64,000 bases of DNA, taken from contig NZ_BSTJ01000018.1 in NCBI RefSeq assembly GCF_030269445.1, positions 62,001 to 126,000 of the forward strand, given 5' to 3'. The DNA is from Actinoallomurus iriomotensis (GTDB lineage: Bacteria > Actinomycetota > Actinomycetes > Streptosporangiales > Streptosporangiaceae). The notes under the pieces are model-generated. The model was not told where the DNA came from, ran no database searches, and saw only the letters and a program-made list of their open reading frames with translations. The translations under genes were made by a program, and so were the position numbers. Positions 24,816 through 33,207 of the stretch are shown here, in pieces. Within the stretch, counting starts at the first letter, position 1, and the number at the start of each line of letters is the position of its first letter.

Positions 24816-25588
24816 CCGGCCCGGAGTTCGTCGGCGATCGGGACCAGTGGCGGCGCGGCCACCGGCCGGTGTGCCGCCGCGCGGACGCGGAGCAGGTCCC
24901 GCAGGCAGCCGGCCGCGTGCCGGGTGATCGAGAACGTCGATCCGGGCATGTCGCGCCAGGTCACCGGGATCTCGGTGATGGCGGCGCCGCGCCGGCGGCA
25001 GTGCACCAGCAGCTCGACGTCGAAGGCGAACCCGGCCGTGCGCAGCTCCGCGGCGGCGGCCCGGGCCAGCGGCCCGGCGAAGAACTTGAAGCCGCACTGG
25101 GTGTCGGTGACGCCGCCGGTGAGGTCGCGGCAGAGCCGGTTGAAGGTGAGGGCGCCGACGCGGCGGAGCGGGCGGCCGTAGATCTCCACGTCCGACTCCG
25201 GATGGCGACGGGACCCGATGATCACCTCGGTGCCGGAGCGGAGCATGGCGAGCACGTCCGGGAGGACGTCCAGGCCGGTGGCCATGTCGGCGTCGCAGAA
25301 GCCGACGTACGGCGCGGTCGTGGCGAGCAGCCCGGACCGTACCGCCGCGCCCTTGCCGGGCCGGGGGCAGCGCAGCAGGCGCACCGGCACCGGCCCGGAC
25401 CATCGCCGGGCGATCTCGGCGGTGGCGTCGGTGCTGGCGCTGTCCACGACGGTGATGGTGGCGGGCACGGGGAGCTCGGAGAGGGCGCCGGACAGGGTCG
25501 CCAGGCCATGGGTGAGCCGCGCCGCCTCGTTCCTCGCCGGGATGACGACGTCCAGCGCTCCCTCAGTGGGCCGGCGACGCGGACCCAC
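24812..25588 (-). CDS. GT2-family glycosyltransferase (polyprenol-phosphate type)
   Basis: The 258-residue protein has LDVVIPARNEAARL, VVDSASTDATAEIARRW (donor binding), GKGAAVRSGLL, CDADMATGLDVLP (DXD) and GGVTDTQCGFKFF, the signature set of DPM1/GtrB-like GT2 enzymes that charge polyprenyl phosphate with a sugar at the cytoplasmic face. It lacks C-terminal membrane helices, like soluble DPM-type members. It could supply a lipid-linked sugar to GT-C enzymes such as AftD. GTG 25588 lies three bases after the DUF2613 gene; the stop overlaps the GT4 start. Confidence 0.88.
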   Translation of the reverse strand: MGPRRRPTEGALDVVIPARNEAARLTHGLATLSGALSELPVPATITVVDSASTDATAEIARRWSGPVPVRLLRCPRPGKGAAVRSGLLATTAPYVGFCDADMATGLDVLPDVLAMLRSGTEVIIGSRRHPESDVEIYGRPLRRVGALTFNRLCRDLTGGVTDTQCGFKFFAGPLARAAAAELRTAGFAFDVELLVHCRRRGAAITEIPVTWRDMPGSTFSITRHAAGCLRDLLRVRAAAHRPVAAPPLVPIADELRAG

Positions 25589-25591
25589 CGG

Positions 25592-25723
25592 TCACCGCGT
25601 GCCGTAGTTGTACAGCGGCTTGGCGACCGGATCCTTCTCGGACGTCGTGACGACCCGCACGACGCCGAAAGAGGTCAGCAGGGCGAGGACGGCTCCGGCG
25701 AGCACGGCGGCGGCGATCCGCAT
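25592..25723 (-). CDS. DUF2613 small membrane/secreted peptide
   Basis: This 43-residue protein, MRIAAAVLAGAVLALLTSFG followed by VVRVVTTSEKDPVAKPLYNYGTR, has one membrane segment or signal and a short polar tail ending in the family's Y-N-Y-G-T/S-R. In mycobacteria a DUF2613 peptide (I recall Rv0236A) is encoded directly upstream of aftD, and the same association occurs here two genes away. AAGGAG lies five bases before ATG 25723; ATG 25726 is too close to it. The start overlaps the stop of the membrane protein gene. A structural partner of AftD is an attractive but untested role. Confidence 0.8.
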   Translation of the reverse strand: MRIAAAVLAGAVLALLTSFGVVRVVTTSEKDPVAKPLYNYGTR

Positions 25724-27306
25724 CATGACTCCTTCGGAATTGATCGTTTTTCGAGGTTACTAGTCGGTACTCGCCCGGACCAGATAAATGTCGCAAATGT
25801 AATAAACCACGCAATGTAGATCGGCAATCGCGGTACGTGGGACGAATCCTCCGGGGCGGCGCCCGGGAGGCGGTACAGCGTGAGGCCCGGGCCCGCGACG
25901 AGGCGTTCGGCGCCGGCGAGCCGGCCGTCCGGCGCTCCGGCGTCGACGGCGACGTACTTCACGCCGTGCGCGGCCAGCGGCGCGGTCAGCGGGTCGCCGG
26001 AGCGCACGAGGGCGTCGAGCTCGCGGGCGCGCGGCTCCTCGGCGGCCAGGCCGATGTCCCGCCCGCCGGACACGGCGACGCTCACGCCGTCGTCGACGAT
26101 CACCCGGGCGGGCAGGTACCGCGGCAGCGGGTCCAGCACGCGCCGCCCGCCGTTCCACGGGTAGCTCCGGTAGGCCGCCCAGGGCAGTACGAGCACGTCG
26201 CCGGGGTCGGCGGCCACCGCCGTACGGGCCCGCGCCCAGTCCGCCGGGTAGTGCACCGCGCGGAGCCGCCCGCCGGCGCCCCAGGCCAGCCCGGGCAACA
26301 GGAGCAGCGGGACCAGCAACGCGGGCGCCGTCCAGCCGGGCAGGCGGGCGGTGGCCCGGCCCGCCCCGGCTGCGACCAGCACCGCCAGCGGCGCGACGTA
26401 CTGCTGGCCGTCCCGCAGGAACGCGAAGCCCGGCCACAGCCCGATCGCGCCGCGCAGCACGCCGGGCACGACCGCGCCGAGCGCCGCGAGGGCCAACCCC
26501 AGCACGGCGGCCGCGGCGAGCCCGGGAATCCGCCGGCCACGGGCGTACGCCACGATCGCGACGACCACCACGAGGAGCCAGATCGCGGCCGTGAGCCCGC
26601 CGCCGTAGCCGCCCGGCACGGTCTCGGCGTTCCAGGCGCCGCCGAGCAGCAGCAGGCTGCCGAGCGTGCCGAACGGCGTGTCGGCGCGCGCGGCGAAGGC
26701 GGCCACGCCCGCCGGGTCGGCCGGCGCGCTCGACGCGCGCAGCAGGCTCGGCACGAGCCACGGCAGCGCGAGCAGGAGCAGGATCACCGCCGTGGCGAGA
26801 ACCGGCCGGACGCCCCGGCGGCGCGCCACCGCGACGACGAGCGCGACCAGGCCGGACACGGCCAGCGCCGCGAAGCCGCCGATCGCGGCCGGGAGCAGCG
26901 CGAGCGCCAGCCGCCGGCGATCCCCGCGCGCCGCCGCCGTCACGACGAGCGGAAGCGCCGCGTAGCCGAGCAGGAGCGCCCACTGGCCGAGCAGGAGGCG
27001 CTCGGCGACGTAGGGGTTCCAGGCGTAGACGACACCGGCGGCGAGCCGGGGCAGGAGCCGGTCGCCGGGCACCAGCGTGGACGCGGACGCGCCCGCCAGC
27101 ACGAAGATCGCCAGCAGGATCGCCTTCTGCACCGCGTCCGCCGGCGCGAGATGGGACAGCGCGGCCACGACGGCGTCGCTGGGCACGTGCCGCGGCAGCA
27201 TGCCCGTCAGCCCGAACGTCGCCTCGGACAGGGCCGGCCGCGGCACGAAGACCATGTCGTAGGCGAGCACGAACCCGGGGGCGAGCGCGGGTCCCAGCGC
27301 CAGCAC
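25723..27306 (-). CDS. Polytopic membrane protein, possible GT-C glycosyltransferase
   Basis: The protein has at least 527 residues, with about 11-12 membrane helices and a soluble C-terminal region (DWARARTAVAADPGDVLVLPWAAYRSYPWNGGRRVLDPLPRYL). An early loop carries YDMVFVPRP, the position where GT-C enzymes keep acidic residues. It resembles the large membrane proteins found beside mycobacterial aftD (Rv0226c-like, from memory). GTG 27306 falls inside the first helix, and no ATG/GTG/TTG lies further upstream in frame; a CTG at 27354 overlapping the upstream TGA would give a complete first helix. Its stop overlaps the DUF2613 start. The substrate is unknown. Confidence 0.75.
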   Translation of the reverse strand: MLALGPALAPGFVLAYDMVFVPRPALSEATFGLTGMLPRHVPSDAVVAALSHLAPADAVQKAILLAIFVLAGASASTLVPGDRLLPRLAAGVVYAWNPYVAERLLLGQWALLLGYAALPLVVTAAARGDRRRLALALLPAAIGGFAALAVSGLVALVVAVARRRGVRPVLATAVILLLLALPWLVPSLLRASSAPADPAGVAAFAARADTPFGTLGSLLLLGGAWNAETVPGGYGGGLTAAIWLLVVVVAIVAYARGRRIPGLAAAAVLGLALAALGAVVPGVLRGAIGLWPGFAFLRDGQQYVAPLAVLVAAGAGRATARLPGWTAPALLVPLLLLPGLAWGAGGRLRAVHYPADWARARTAVAADPGDVLVLPWAAYRSYPWNGGRRVLDPLPRYLPARVIVDDGVSVAVSGGRDIGLAAEEPRARELDALVRSGDPLTAPLAAHGVKYVAVDAGAPDGRLAGAERLVAGPGLTLYRLPGAAPEDSSHVPRLPIYIAWFITFATFIWSGRVPTSNLEKRSIPKES

Positions 27307-27350
27307 GCCGAGCAGGAGCCCGGCGCCGGCCGCGACCGCCGTGTGCCGGC

Positions 27351-27791
27351 TCAGCCGCCGACCTGAGCCTGGAACTGGGCGACGAGGTCGAGGAACACCC
27401 AGACGTCGCCGATGTCGTAGGTCTCCGGGGCCTCGGTGCCGCCGACGAACGGGTACGGGGTGGCGATGTAGACCTGGTCCGGGCCGAGGGAGCCGAGGCG
27501 GTCGCGGATCTCCTGGACGTGGTCGGGGCGCAGAACGTATTCCGCGAAGCCCGGCTCGCGCAGGATCGTGTTCGCGAACTCCGTCGTATCCGCGAACTCC
27601 CCGTAGCTCTTGGCCGCCGACCGGTACGGGTGCAGCACGCCGTGCTCGCCGGTGTCGCGGCCCGCCATGAAGACGTGGCCCAGATCCGAGTAACCGACGA
27701 CGATGTCGAACTGCTCGAAATGCGGCGCCCAGGCCGGCGCGGCCTCAGCCATGGGGAGGGGGTCGATGAGCCGGAAACATTCGTTACTCAC
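27351..27791 (-). CDS. DUF1851/Tdi1-like protein
   Basis: The 146-residue soluble protein starts SNECFRLIDPLP and contains FDIVVGYSDLGHVFMAGRDTGEHGVLHPYRSAAK, then an EFANTILREPGF helix and a final GDVWVFLDLVAQF strand-helix. The layout recalls DUF1851 / T6SS-immunity Tdi1 domains: a curved beta sheet describing a position such as 'D-L-G-H-V-F' followed by helices. The match is by eye and modest. GTG 27791 follows GGATGG. It is the first gene of the minus-strand run towards the membrane protein and glycosyltransferases; no cognate toxin is visible, so an immunity role is speculative. Confidence 0.5.
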   Translation of the reverse strand: MSNECFRLIDPLPMAEAAPAWAPHFEQFDIVVGYSDLGHVFMAGRDTGEHGVLHPYRSAAKSYGEFADTTEFANTILREPGFAEYVLRPDHVQEIRDRLGSLGPDQVYIATPYPFVGGTEAPETYDIGDVWVFLDLVAQFQAQVGG

Positions 27792-27842
27792 CCGGCCATC
27801 CAAACACGCGAGTGCGTCCGATCTGAGCACGATGCCCGGATC

Positions 27843-30020
27843 TCACGGGTCGCGCGGCAGGCCGAGCAGGCGTTCGGCGATGACGTTCAGGTTGACCTCG
27901 GTGGTGCCGCCGCCGATGGTCATGGCGCGCGAGGCGAGGAGCAGGCGGGTCCAGTGCCTTCGCCGCCCGTCCGTGTCCCGGCCGGTCAGCGCGCCCTCCG
28001 TGCCGAGCAGCCCGAAGCCGTACTCCGTCACCCGCTGGCCGTGCTCCATGCCGACGAGCTTGCCGACGTTCGCGGTCGCCCCGGCGTCCACGCCGGACAG
28101 CTGCTTGAGGACGGCCCGGTCGCCGAGCAGCGCGAACACGTGCGCGTCGGCGGCGAACCGGCCCAGGGCGTCGCGGACGACCGGGTCCTCGGCGACGCCG
28201 AGGTCCTCGGCGAGCGCGAACAGGCCCGGCACGTCGGCGCCGAGTTGCCAGCCGGTGGACAGGTTCACGCGCTCGGCGGTGAGGGTGCCGCGCGCGACCT
28301 GCCAGCCGGCGTTCACCGCGCCGACCACCATCGCGTCCGGCACGAACACCTCGTCGAGGAACACCTCGTTGAAGATCTGCTCCCCGGTCAGCTCCGCCAG
28401 CGGGCGCACCTCGATGCCGGGCGCCGCCATGTCGACCAGGAAGTAGGTGATGCCCTGGTGCTTGGGCGCGTCCGGGTCGGTACGGGCGACGCAGATGCCC
28501 CACTGGGCGTACTGGGCGAGCGACGTCCAGATCTTCTGCCCAGTGATCTTCCAGCCGCCCTCTGTTCGTTCCGCGCGGGTGCGCAGCCCGGCCAGGTCCG
28601 AGCCCGCCCCCGGCTCGCTGAAGAGCTGGCACCAGACGATCTGCCCGCGCAGGGTCGGAGGCAGGAAGCGTTCCTGCTGCTCGGGCGTGCCGTGCGCGGC
28701 GAGCGAGGGCACCACCCAGGCGCCGATGAGGAGAGCAGGCGGGCGTACTCCGGCGGCGCGCAGCTCCTGGTGGATGACGACCTGTTCGAGGGGCGAGGCC
28801 GCCCGGCCCCAGGGCCGGGGCAGGTGCGGCTGGACCCAGCCGCCCGCGGCCAGCGCCTCGACCCGCTCCGCCTCGCCGAGCGCGGCAAGCGCCGCGACCT
28901 CCGCCCGGATCTCGCGCCGCAACGGCTCCGCCTCGGCGGGCAGGTCGAGCTCGTGGTCGCGGGTCACGCCGGACCGGGCGAGGGCGGCGACCGACGCGCG
29001 GTGCTCCGTCGCGCGGCCGAGCAGCGCCCGAAGGGTCAGCGCCCGCCGGTAGTACAGGTGCGCGTCGTGCTCGTAGGTGTAGCCGATGCCGCCGTGCACC
29101 TGGATGCAGTCCTGGGCGGCGGAGACGGCCGCGTCGGGGGCCAGCGCGGCGGCGACTCCGGCCGCGTACGCCACCTGGTCGCCGGAGTCGTGGCCGGCCG
29201 CGTACGCCGCGTCCCAGACGGCGGCGCGGGCGCGTTCGAGCTCGACCAGCATCCGGGCGCACTTGTGCTTGACGCCCTGGAACTGCCCGATCGGGCGGCC
29301 GAACTGCTCCCGCGTCCGCGCGTAGGCCGCCGCCGTGTCGACCGCCCACCCGGCGACGCCGCAGGCCTCGGCGCCGAGTATCACGGCGGCGATCGCCGGC
29401 ACGTCCGGCCGGGCGAGCCCGGTCAGCACCCGTGAGGCGGGCACGCCGTCCAGCCGGACCCGCGCCACCCGGCGTACCGGATCGAGACTCTCCAGCGGCT
29501 CGGCCGCGACCTCGGCGGCGGAGATCACGACCCACTCCTCGCCGTCGCCGGTCGCGACCGGCAGCACGAACAGGTCGGCGGCCAGGCCGCCCAGCACCGG
29601 CTCGGCGACCCCGTCCACGACGAGCGCGCCGCCGTCGCGGCGCCCGGTCAGGCCGCCCGCCAGGGACACCGCTCCGCAGCGGGTGCCGTCGGCGAGGCCG
29701 GGCAGGAGGTCGCCGGCCCCGGCCGCGAGCAGCACCGCGCTCGCCCAGACGGTGGGGACGTACGGGCCCGGGGCGAGGGCGCGTCCCATCTCCTCGACGG
29801 CGACCGCCAGTTCGACCAGCGAGAAGCCCTGCCCGCCGTGCTCCTCCGGCAGGTGCAGGCCGAGCAGGCCCTGACCGGCGAGCGCCCTCCAGTGGTCCGG
29901 CCGCCCGTTCGCGTCCGGGCCGAGGGCCGCGCGGACGGCCTCGCGCGGGATGTGCCGCGCCGTGAAGGCGCGTACGGATGCGGCGAGCTCCTGGTGCTCG
30001 GCGGTCAGTCCTATGCCCAT
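27843..30020 (-). CDS. Fused two-domain acyl-CoA dehydrogenase (FadE34/FadE6-like), copy 1
   Basis: The 725-residue protein joins two acyl-CoA dehydrogenase domains. The first (residues 1-~370) ends with CIQVHGGIGYTYEHDAHLYYRRA; the second has WCQLFSEPGAGSDLA, GGWKITGQKIWTS (FAD/substrate loops) and ASRAMTIGGGTTEVNLNVIAERLLGLPRD. This architecture is that of mycobacterial FadE34 and FadE6, where one chain replaces an alpha2beta2 heteromer acting on bulky (for example steroid side-chain) CoA thioesters. The ATG at 30020 has TATCGT six bases upstream, so the transcript is probably leaderless. It is closely related to the gene at 38034-40232, and both share an upstream palindrome. Confidence 0.9.
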   Translation of the reverse strand: MGIGLTAEHQELAASVRAFTARHIPREAVRAALGPDANGRPDHWRALAGQGLLGLHLPEEHGGQGFSLVELAVAVEEMGRALAPGPYVPTVWASAVLLAAGAGDLLPGLADGTRCGAVSLAGGLTGRRDGGALVVDGVAEPVLGGLAADLFVLPVATGDGEEWVVISAAEVAAEPLESLDPVRRVARVRLDGVPASRVLTGLARPDVPAIAAVILGAEACGVAGWAVDTAAAYARTREQFGRPIGQFQGVKHKCARMLVELERARAAVWDAAYAAGHDSGDQVAYAAGVAAALAPDAAVSAAQDCIQVHGGIGYTYEHDAHLYYRRALTLRALLGRATEHRASVAALARSGVTRDHELDLPAEAEPLRREIRAEVAALAALGEAERVEALAAGGWVQPHLPRPWGRAASPLEQVVIHQELRAAGVRPPALLIGAWVVPSLAAHGTPEQQERFLPPTLRGQIVWCQLFSEPGAGSDLAGLRTRAERTEGGWKITGQKIWTSLAQYAQWGICVARTDPDAPKHQGITYFLVDMAAPGIEVRPLAELTGEQIFNEVFLDEVFVPDAMVVGAVNAGWQVARGTLTAERVNLSTGWQLGADVPGLFALAEDLGVAEDPVVRDALGRFAADAHVFALLGDRAVLKQLSGVDAGATANVGKLVGMEHGQRVTEYGFGLLGTEGALTGRDTDGRRRHWTRLLLASRAMTIGGGTTEVNLNVIAERLLGLPRDP

Positions 30021-30026
30021 GCGCCC

Positions 30027-30055
30027 ACGATAGATCAAATCCGAATGCCATTCGG
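30027..30055 (-). promoter_or_regulatory. Leaderless promoter and 7-1-7 palindrome of fadE copy 1
   Basis: A perfect palindrome CCGAATG-C-CATTCGG occupies 30041-30055, and TATCGT (30027-30032 on the minus strand) lies six bases before ATG 30020. The palindrome therefore covers the -35 area. The same GAATGnCATTC core lies upstream of the second fused FadE gene (40295-40305). The whole control region fits in the 38 bases after the neighbouring lipoprotein gene. Confidence 0.6.
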
Positions 30056-30058
30056 TCC

Positions 30059-31231
30059 TCAGCAGGCGCGGTACCAGCCGGGGGCGATCGACGTCGGACG
30101 CGCGGGTGGTGCGGAGTAACCACGGCGGAAGACGCCGAGCGGAGCGGAGACGAACCTCGGCCGGTAGACCGACGCCTGCCGGAGGTTCTGCGGCACGCAC
30201 CGCCGGTCCACGAGCGAGGTGTTGACGTTGTAGGAGAACACGACGCGGCCCCGCCCGCTCAGCTCCGGATGGACGCGCGCCTGGTAGACGAACCAGCCCG
30301 AGGCGGTCTCCGGCGCCCGGTAGACGACCGCGCTGTCCGCGGCGCGGAACGGGCCGGCCGGCGAGCCGGCCAGGTAGGCGACCATGTCGCCGTCGCCGAG
30401 GTCCGCCGAGGGGCGGCGGGTGACCAGCGCGTACCGGTCGCCGACCCGGGCGATCCCGAACCCGCTGTCGACCCGGGTCGGCAGCTCGGCGGCGCGGGCC
30501 GGGTCCGCCGACCAGCCGGACCCGGTGTCGTACCACCAGGAGGCCGGGTCGGCGAGCCGCCCGCGCGGGGCGCGCGCGACGTACAGCCACTTGGGCCGGC
30601 CGGGCCGGTCGAGATGGCCGCGGTAGCCGTAGACATAGGTCCACGGCCCGTCGTCGGACAACGCCGCACCCCACATGACCGGCGTACGCCCGGGCGGGAC
30701 CGGGCCGGCCGGCAGCTCGCGCACGCTCTCAAACCGGAGGCCGGGCAGCGAGAACGTCGCGACCGCCACGCCCTGTTCGGTGAAGTCCCACGCCGCGCCG
30801 GAGCCGTTCAGCCGGTGGTAGAACTCCACGACCCTGCCGTTCCGCACGCGGCCGTCCCCGGCCCAGTACCAGCCCGGGACGCCGGGTGGCGGGTTGACCG
30901 GGCTGTCGCCGGACACCGTGGTGAACCCGTCACGGCCCTGCACGACGACGGAGTTGTGGACGAGGCGGGCTGAGGTCCGCGAGCCGTCGGCGTTCACCGG
31001 GCCGAGGTAGGTGTCGGAGAAGAACCAGGCGATCCGGCCGTCGGGGAGCCGTACCGACGTGGTGCCGTCGGCGCCGTCCCACTGCCCCGGCCCGGCCCTG
31101 TCACCGGCCCGCCGCCACTGGGCGTTCACCGCGCGGTCCGGCACCGCCGCGGGCTGCCCTCCGCCCGGCGAGCACCCGGCCAGCAGGGCCGCGGCGCACG
31201 CGAGGATCCAGGCGTCAGGTGCTCGGAACAT
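30059..31231 (-). CDS. DUF4185-like secreted lipoprotein
   Basis: The 390-residue protein has a lipoprotein signal (ILACAAALLAGC, lipidated C20) and a beta-propeller-like domain with repeated W-x-Y/F segments: SVRLPDGRIAWFFSDTYLG, NSVVVQGRDGF, GWYWAGDGRV, MWGAALSDDGPWTYVYGYRG, GFGIARVGDRYALVTRR and GRVVFSYNVN. These resemble DUF4185/five-bladed glycosidase-like propellers that bind or cleave arabinan-type glycans, which would suit the arabinosyltransferase context, but catalytic residues cannot be assigned by eye. ATG 31231 is chosen for the signal sequence; no clear ribosome site is visible. It ends 38 bases before fadE copy 1. Confidence 0.75.
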   Translation of the reverse strand: MFRAPDAWILACAAALLAGCSPGGGQPAAVPDRAVNAQWRRAGDRAGPGQWDGADGTTSVRLPDGRIAWFFSDTYLGPVNADGSRTSARLVHNSVVVQGRDGFTTVSGDSPVNPPPGVPGWYWAGDGRVRNGRVVEFYHRLNGSGAAWDFTEQGVAVATFSLPGLRFESVRELPAGPVPPGRTPVMWGAALSDDGPWTYVYGYRGHLDRPGRPKWLYVARAPRGRLADPASWWYDTGSGWSADPARAAELPTRVDSGFGIARVGDRYALVTRRPSADLGDGDMVAYLAGSPAGPFRAADSAVVYRAPETASGWFVYQARVHPELSGRGRVVFSYNVNTSLVDRRCVPQNLRQASVYRPRFVSAPLGVFRRGYSAPPARPTSIAPGWYRAC

Positions 31232-31272
31232 CGGCGACCGTCGTGACGGGAACGGTACGTACGAGGGAAATG

Positions 31273-31578
31273 CTATTCGATGCCGTTTTCGCCGCGTCCG
31301 GTCGTCTCGCCCCGTCCGAGCGTGGCCGCCGCCTCGCCGCGCCGGGCGCGGGCGGTCAGCGTCGCGTGGCGTTCGGCGCCGGCCTGCTCGGCCTCGCCGG
31401 CGAGCAGGACCGGGATGCCGTCCTCGACCCGGTACCCGAGGCGCAGGCGCGGGTTGTAGAGCAGGCCGTCGCCGGGGAAGTACAGCAGCGCCTCCTTGTC
31501 CACCGGGCACGCCAGCAGCGGGAGCAGCCGGGCGTCGAGCGTGGCGGCCTCCTCGCGGCGGGGCTCGGTGGCCGTCAC
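31273..31578 (-). CDS. Trm112-like small protein
   Basis: The 101-residue protein contains the Trm112/UPF0434 pattern: LDARLLPLLACPVDKEALLYF, LLYNPRLRLGYRVEDGIPVLL. Only one cysteine of the usual four zinc ligands is present (CPVDK), so the zinc ribbon is degenerate, as in many bacterial homologues. Trm112-type proteins act as partners of methyltransferases, and this one starts (GTG 31578) in a GTGA overlap with a methyltransferase gene, so a partner role is a reasonable inference. The Ala/Glu/Arg/Gly-rich C-terminus looks disordered. Confidence 0.8.
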   Translation of the reverse strand: MTATEPRREEAATLDARLLPLLACPVDKEALLYFPGDGLLYNPRLRLGYRVEDGIPVLLAGEAEQAGAERHATLTARARRGEAAATLGRGETTGRGENGIE

Positions 31579-32339
31579 GGCTCGCGTCGCAGGATGAGCA
31601 GGAGGTTCCAGGTCAGCAGCTCGCGCAGCCCCGGCAGCCGGACGAGGAAGCCGCACCAGCGCGGGTAGTAGCGGGGCCGCGCCTCCAGCACCGTGACGTC
31701 GTCGCGGGCGCGGACCAGCCGCAGCACCCGCCCCGCGCCGACCGCGAACAGGCTCGTGCCGTACCGGTTCTTGGGCGGATGCCCGTGCCGCCGGGCGTAG
31801 CGGCGCGCCGCGTACCCCCCGCCGAGGAAGTGCCAGGGCGAGGTCTCGTGACCGCCCCAGGGCGAGAGCCAGAGCGTGTACGCCAGGTAGACGATGCCGC
31901 CGGGCCGGGTGACCCGCACCAGCTCGTCGATGAACGCGGCCGGATCCGGCACGTGCTCCAGCACGTTGGAGGAGAAGCTGACGTCGACGCCGGCGTCACG
32001 CAGCGGCAGCCGGCAGCCGTCGCCGACCAGGGCGCCCGGCCGGGGGCCACCGCGTCCGGACAGCTCGCCGGGGTCCACCTCGACGAGGAGGCCGCGCGCG
32101 CCGCGGGCGTCGAAGGCGTCCGTGAAGTACCCGCTGCCGCCGCCGACGTCCAGGACCGTACGGCCCGCGAGGTCCACGTGGCGTTCGATCTGCCGTACCG
32201 CGTCGCCGGCGAGCAGCGCGTAGAAGCCGTCCGGGTCGGACTGCTCACCGAGGAAGCCGCGGAACAGCCGCAACGAGCGGAACCGGCCGGGCGCGACGGA
32301 CCCGACCGGCCGGCGCGGAAGCGTCCGGGGTGCGGCCAT
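31575..32339 (-). CDS. Class I SAM-dependent methyltransferase
   Basis: The 254-residue enzyme has the Rossmann motif I VLDVGGGSGYFTDAF near residue 65, an acidic strand-2 end (LLVEVDPGE), GDGCRLPLRDAGVDVSFSSNVLEHVPDP (motif II/III region) and RVTRPGGIVYLAYT. The N-terminal FRGFLGEQSDPDGFYALLAGD segment is typical of the actinobacterial group that includes Rv0224c (recalled as essential in mycobacteria, near aftD). AGGAGAGAG lies before ATG 32339. It is translationally coupled to the Trm112-like gene and is divergent from a second methyltransferase. It probably modifies an envelope lipid or glycan. Confidence 0.88.
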   Translation of the reverse strand: MAAPRTLPRRPVGSVAPGRFRSLRLFRGFLGEQSDPDGFYALLAGDAVRQIERHVDLAGRTVLDVGGGSGYFTDAFDARGARGLLVEVDPGELSGRGGPRPGALVGDGCRLPLRDAGVDVSFSSNVLEHVPDPAAFIDELVRVTRPGGIVYLAYTLWLSPWGGHETSPWHFLGGGYAARRYARRHGHPPKNRYGTSLFAVGAGRVLRLVRARDDVTVLEARPRYYPRWCGFLVRLPGLRELLTWNLLLILRREP

Positions 32340-32481
32340 GCGCTCTCTCCTGTCGGGGCCGGTGGGGGTGGAGGGACGGCGTTGACAGTGGATGATAACC
32401 GCCACAGAATGGCGCAAATCGGTCCACGGCTCGATCGATCCGCGACGAGACCGCCCAGGTGCGCGGGAGGGAGCGGTCAGG

Positions 32482-33207
32482 GTGACGACCGGCGACGGCG
32501 CACTGCAGCGGTTCTACGAGGACCCGGGCGTTCCCCTCAGCTCCGGTGCCGGCCGAGCCCGGCGGCAGCTCCGGATGGTCGAGGCCGTTCTCGCCGGGGC
32601 GGACCGGCCCCAGGTCATCGTGGACGTCGGCTGCGGCGACGGCGCGGCCACCCGCCTGGTACGGCGGCTCGGGCACACGGTCGTGGGCGTCGACTGGTCG
32701 ATGACGGCGCTGCGGACCGCCCGGCGCCACGACCTCCTGCTCATCCGCGGCGGGCTCGACGCGCCCGGCCTTCCTCTGGCGGACGGCAGCGTCGACCTGG
32801 TCATCTTCAGCGAGGTGATCGAGCACCTCGTCGACACCGACTCCGCGGTCGACGAACTCCACCGCGTGCTGCGCCCCGGCGGCCGGCTCCTCCTCTCCAC
32901 GCCGAACCTCGCCGCCTGGTACAACCGCGGCCTGCTCGCCCTCGGCGTCCAGCCGATCTTCTCCGAGGTCAGCATGCGCGGCGTGTACGGGCGGCCGGGC
33001 CGCCAGGTGGCCGGTCACCTGCGGATGTTCACCAAGCGGGCGCTGACGGAGTTCCTCACCGCGCGGGGCTTCGTCTGCGAGCGCGTGGACGGCGCGCCGT
33101 CCCACGTCGTGCCCGGCGTCCTGCGCCCGCTGGACCTGCTTCTGTGCCGGTGGCCGTCGGCCGCCAGCATCCTGCTCGTCCAGGCGCGGCGCCCGGAACG
33201 ACCGTGA
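32482..33207 (+). CDS. Class I SAM-dependent methyltransferase
   Basis: The 241-residue enzyme starts VTTGDGALQRFYEDP and has motif I VIVDVGCGDGAATRLVRRLG, strand 2 VVGVDWSMTALRTA, the SVDLVIFSEVIEHLVDTDSAVDEL segment and RPGGRLLLSTPNLAAWYNR, the last typical of sugar/lipid methyltransferases of the type-11/12 group. GTG 32482 follows GGGAGGGAGC; the frame is open upstream but without support. The stop overlaps the GTG of the transporter gene. It is divergent from the methyltransferase at 31575-32339, the 142-base gap presumably holding both promoters. Confidence 0.88.
   Translation: MTTGDGALQRFYEDPGVPLSSGAGRARRQLRMVEAVLAGADRPQVIVDVGCGDGAATRLVRRLGHTVVGVDWSMTALRTARRHDLLLIRGGLDAPGLPLADGSVDLVIFSEVIEHLVDTDSAVDELHRVLRPGGRLLLSTPNLAAWYNRGLLALGVQPIFSEVSMRGVYGRPGRQVAGHLRMFTKRALTEFLTARGFVCERVDGAPSHVVPGVLRPLDLLLCRWPSAASILLVQARRPERP

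Noticed and set aside
25837-27366. 509-codon plus-strand frame
   Set aside because: Antisense to the polytopic membrane protein gene; low-complexity Arg/Gln composition.
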